A stretch of DNA of 7,474 bases, taken from the NCBI GenBank assembly GCA_964489715.1, contig CAZBAK010000063.1:1-7474 (forward strand), written 5' to 3'. The number at the start of each line of letters is the position of its first letter. Position 1 is the stretch's first letter. This DNA comes from Tissierella_A sp964489715 (lineage in GTDB: Bacteria > Bacillota > Clostridia > Tissierellales > Tissierellaceae). The notes beneath the pieces are model-generated. The model did not search any database. It had not been told where the DNA came from and saw only the letters and a program-made list of their open reading frames with translations. Below are positions 6,732-7,474 of this stretch, piece by piece. Position numbers and translations under genes: made by a program.

Positions 6732-6886
6732 GTAGGGATTAAATGTGTCCTAGGAATAATGGATGATTATTAAATCCCGGGAGGTCGCAGACATTCCCCT
6801 ACATATTGTCCTTATTAAATTGTAGGGCGTACCTTTGGTCGGACGAGTTTTGGGGCTAGTTCGCAATATTCCTCTAAAACGAACTA
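6732..6886 (+). other. Possible structured non-coding RNA or decayed element (no gene)
   Basis: The stretch 6721-6900 has about 41% G+C by my count, above the AT-rich DNA on either side, and shows no convincing reading frame. Possible helices are GGGATT 6735-6740 with AATCCC 6773-6778, capped by AATAAT/ATTATT (6755-6771); CCCTACA 6797-6803 with TGTAGGG 6821-6827; and TAGTTCG 6857-6863 with CGAACTA 6880-6886. GTAGGG at 6732-6737 could compete for the same CCCTAC. A T7 run follows at 6901-6907. I checked by eye for 6S, tmRNA, RNase P, SRP, T-box and common riboswitch signatures and found none. No promoter is evident directly upstream, and the strand is a guess. Confidence 0.3.
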
Positions 6887-6905
6887 AATAAGATTATATG
6901 TTTTT

Positions 6906-6944
6906 TTATCATTAAAATTAAGCTATGGACAGTTTTAATGATAA
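6906..6944. repeat. AT-rich 12-bp hairpin
   Basis: TTATCATTAAAA (6906-6917) and TTTTAATGATAA (6933-6944) are perfect inverted repeats around a 15-nt loop. The arms are AT-rich, and no T-run follows on the + strand. Its role is unclear; it may be a protein-binding palindrome or part of the preceding structured region. Confidence 0.55.
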
Positions 6945-6990
6945 TGGGGACCTTTGATCTCTTTGTTTTAAATAAATATAAAATATTAGC

Positions 6991-7027
6991 AAAAAATGAC
7001 AGGAAAAATAAATCTTGTCATTTTTTT
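6991..7027 (+). terminator. Intrinsic terminator ahead of the GntR promoter
   Basis: TGACAGGA (6997-7004) pairs with TCTTGTCA (7013-7020), including one G-U, around an 8-nt loop. A run of six A before and seven T after extends the stem and makes it possibly bidirectional. It would stop transcription from the non-coding region before the regulator gene. No protein gene ends close upstream, which hints that something in 6350-6990 is transcribed. Confidence 0.75.
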
Positions 7028-7036
7028 ATATTTATA

Positions 7037-7065
7037 TTGACAAAATCTACTTACGGGTATATACT
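7037..7065 (+). promoter_or_regulatory. Near-consensus sigma-A promoter of the GntR gene
   Basis: A perfect TTGACA (7037-7042) and TATACT (7060-7065) are separated by 17 nt. The start of transcription is expected near 7072, which gives a leader of about 57 nt before the TTG start at 7129. It is the strongest promoter in the window. Confidence 0.85.
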
Positions 7066-7084
7066 TAGTTACACAACCGACTAA
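7065..7084. promoter_or_regulatory. Candidate operator overlapping the -10 and transcription start
   Basis: TTAGT (7065-7069) and ACTAA (7080-7084) form an inverted repeat with a 10-nt spacer, covering the end of the -10 and the expected start point. This is where an autorepressing GntR regulator would be expected to bind. The arms are short, so the call rests mostly on position. Confidence 0.4.
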
Positions 7085-7128
7085 CCAATGAACTTATAAA
7101 ATATATAAAATTGAAAGGAGGATAAGAT

Positions 7129-7474
7129 TTGCTAAACTTAGATTCGGACAAATCAATTTATATACAGATAGCTGAAATTATTGAAAATGATATATTAACA
7201 GGGAATTTACTAGAAGAAGAGCAAGCGCCTTCTACAAATGAATTTGCAAAAGTTTATAATATAAATCCTTCTACAGCTAGAAAAGGCTTAAATCTATTGG
7301 TAGATGAAGGAATACTCTATAAAAAAAGAGGAATTGGAATGTTTGTAAGAGGAGATGGAAGAAAAAAAATATTAAAGAAGCGACAAAAAAATTTCTTTAA
7401 TGAAAAACTTCCAGGAATAATTAAAGAAGCTGAAAGGCTTGAAATAGATAGAAAAGAAATAATAAGCTATATAG
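7129..7474 (+). CDS. GntR family transcriptional regulator, YtrA-like, 3' end outside window
   Basis: This is a DNA-binding repressor-type regulator. It starts with TTG at 7129, preceded by a near-perfect Shine-Dalgarno AAAGGAGG (7114-7121). The 115 visible residues begin MLNLDSDKSIYIQIAEIIEND. The GntR winged helix spans about residues 9-75: an IYIQIAEII opening helix, the APSTNEFAKVYNINPSTARKGLNLL helix-turn-helix (34-57), then VDEGILYKKRGIGMFV as the wing. The usual arginine of the family PS.RELA motif is N37 here, a form I associate with a clostridial YtrA-like subgroup. The part after residue 75 starts a short lysine-rich helical tail (YtrA type, about 120-130 aa in total) rather than a large effector domain. 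Such genes normally lead an operon with an ABC transporter ATPase, expected just past the window. It is probably autoregulated through the operator-like repeat at 7065-7084. Confidence 0.92.
   Translation, partial: MLNLDSDKSIYIQIAEIIENDILTGNLLEEEQAPSTNEFAKVYNINPSTARKGLNLLVDEGILYKKRGIGMFVRGDGRKKILKKRQKNFFNEKLPGIIKEAERLEIDRKEIISYI

Noticed and set aside
6828..6840. Possible third copy of the GTACCTGGTAC core (CGTACCTTTGGTC)
   Set aside because: Only the inner few bases match and the outer arms are not complementary, so chance is as likely.
6353..6900. CRISPR array, tRNA or known riboswitch
   Set aside because: There are no regularly spaced identical repeats, no cloverleaf with a TTCRA-type arm in the right context, and no riboswitch core motif that I recognise.

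Overview
The window looks like a chromosomal piece of a low-GC, anaerobic-type Firmicute (Clostridia/Tissierellia-like). The evidence is AT-rich DNA with strong use of ATA, AGA and AGG codons, G-rich Shine-Dalgarno sites, TTG starts, and protein families typical of the group. I cannot name a genus. All genes seen are on the + strand.

Positions 1-2576 hold the end of a metal (Mn/Zn/Fe-type) ABC transporter operon. It contains the C-terminal part of the ATPase and two ABC-3 family permeases. The genes are packed tightly (9 nt gap, then a 1 nt overlap) and end at a clear intrinsic terminator. Both permeases carry an extra C-terminal cytoplasmic domain of about 90 residues that looks like a winged helix. 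The solute-binding protein and the start of the ATPase must lie upstream, outside the window.

Positions 2648-3676 encode a pirin with all four cupin metal ligands. Positions 3726-5732 encode a lipoprotein class B penicillin-binding protein with MecA_N, dimerisation and transpeptidase domains, comparable to the PBP3/PBP2a group. It is followed after 35 nt by a small membrane-anchored protein of unknown function, probably co-transcribed with it.

Positions 6257-7128 (about 870 bp) contain no convincing gene but are full of structure. In order they hold: a promoter-like sequence, a 76-nt three-helix hairpin, a short tandem repeat, and a 217-bp unit of three palindromes bounded by a 7-bp inverted repeat. 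Then come a relatively GC-rich stretch with alternative pairings (possible structured RNA or decayed element), an AT-rich hairpin and an intrinsic terminator. This is the most unusual part of the window.

From 7037 a near-consensus promoter with an operator-like inverted repeat leads into a GntR-family regulator of the short YtrA-like type, starting with TTG at 7129 and cut by the window end. Such regulators usually head operons for ABC exporters, so one is expected downstream.
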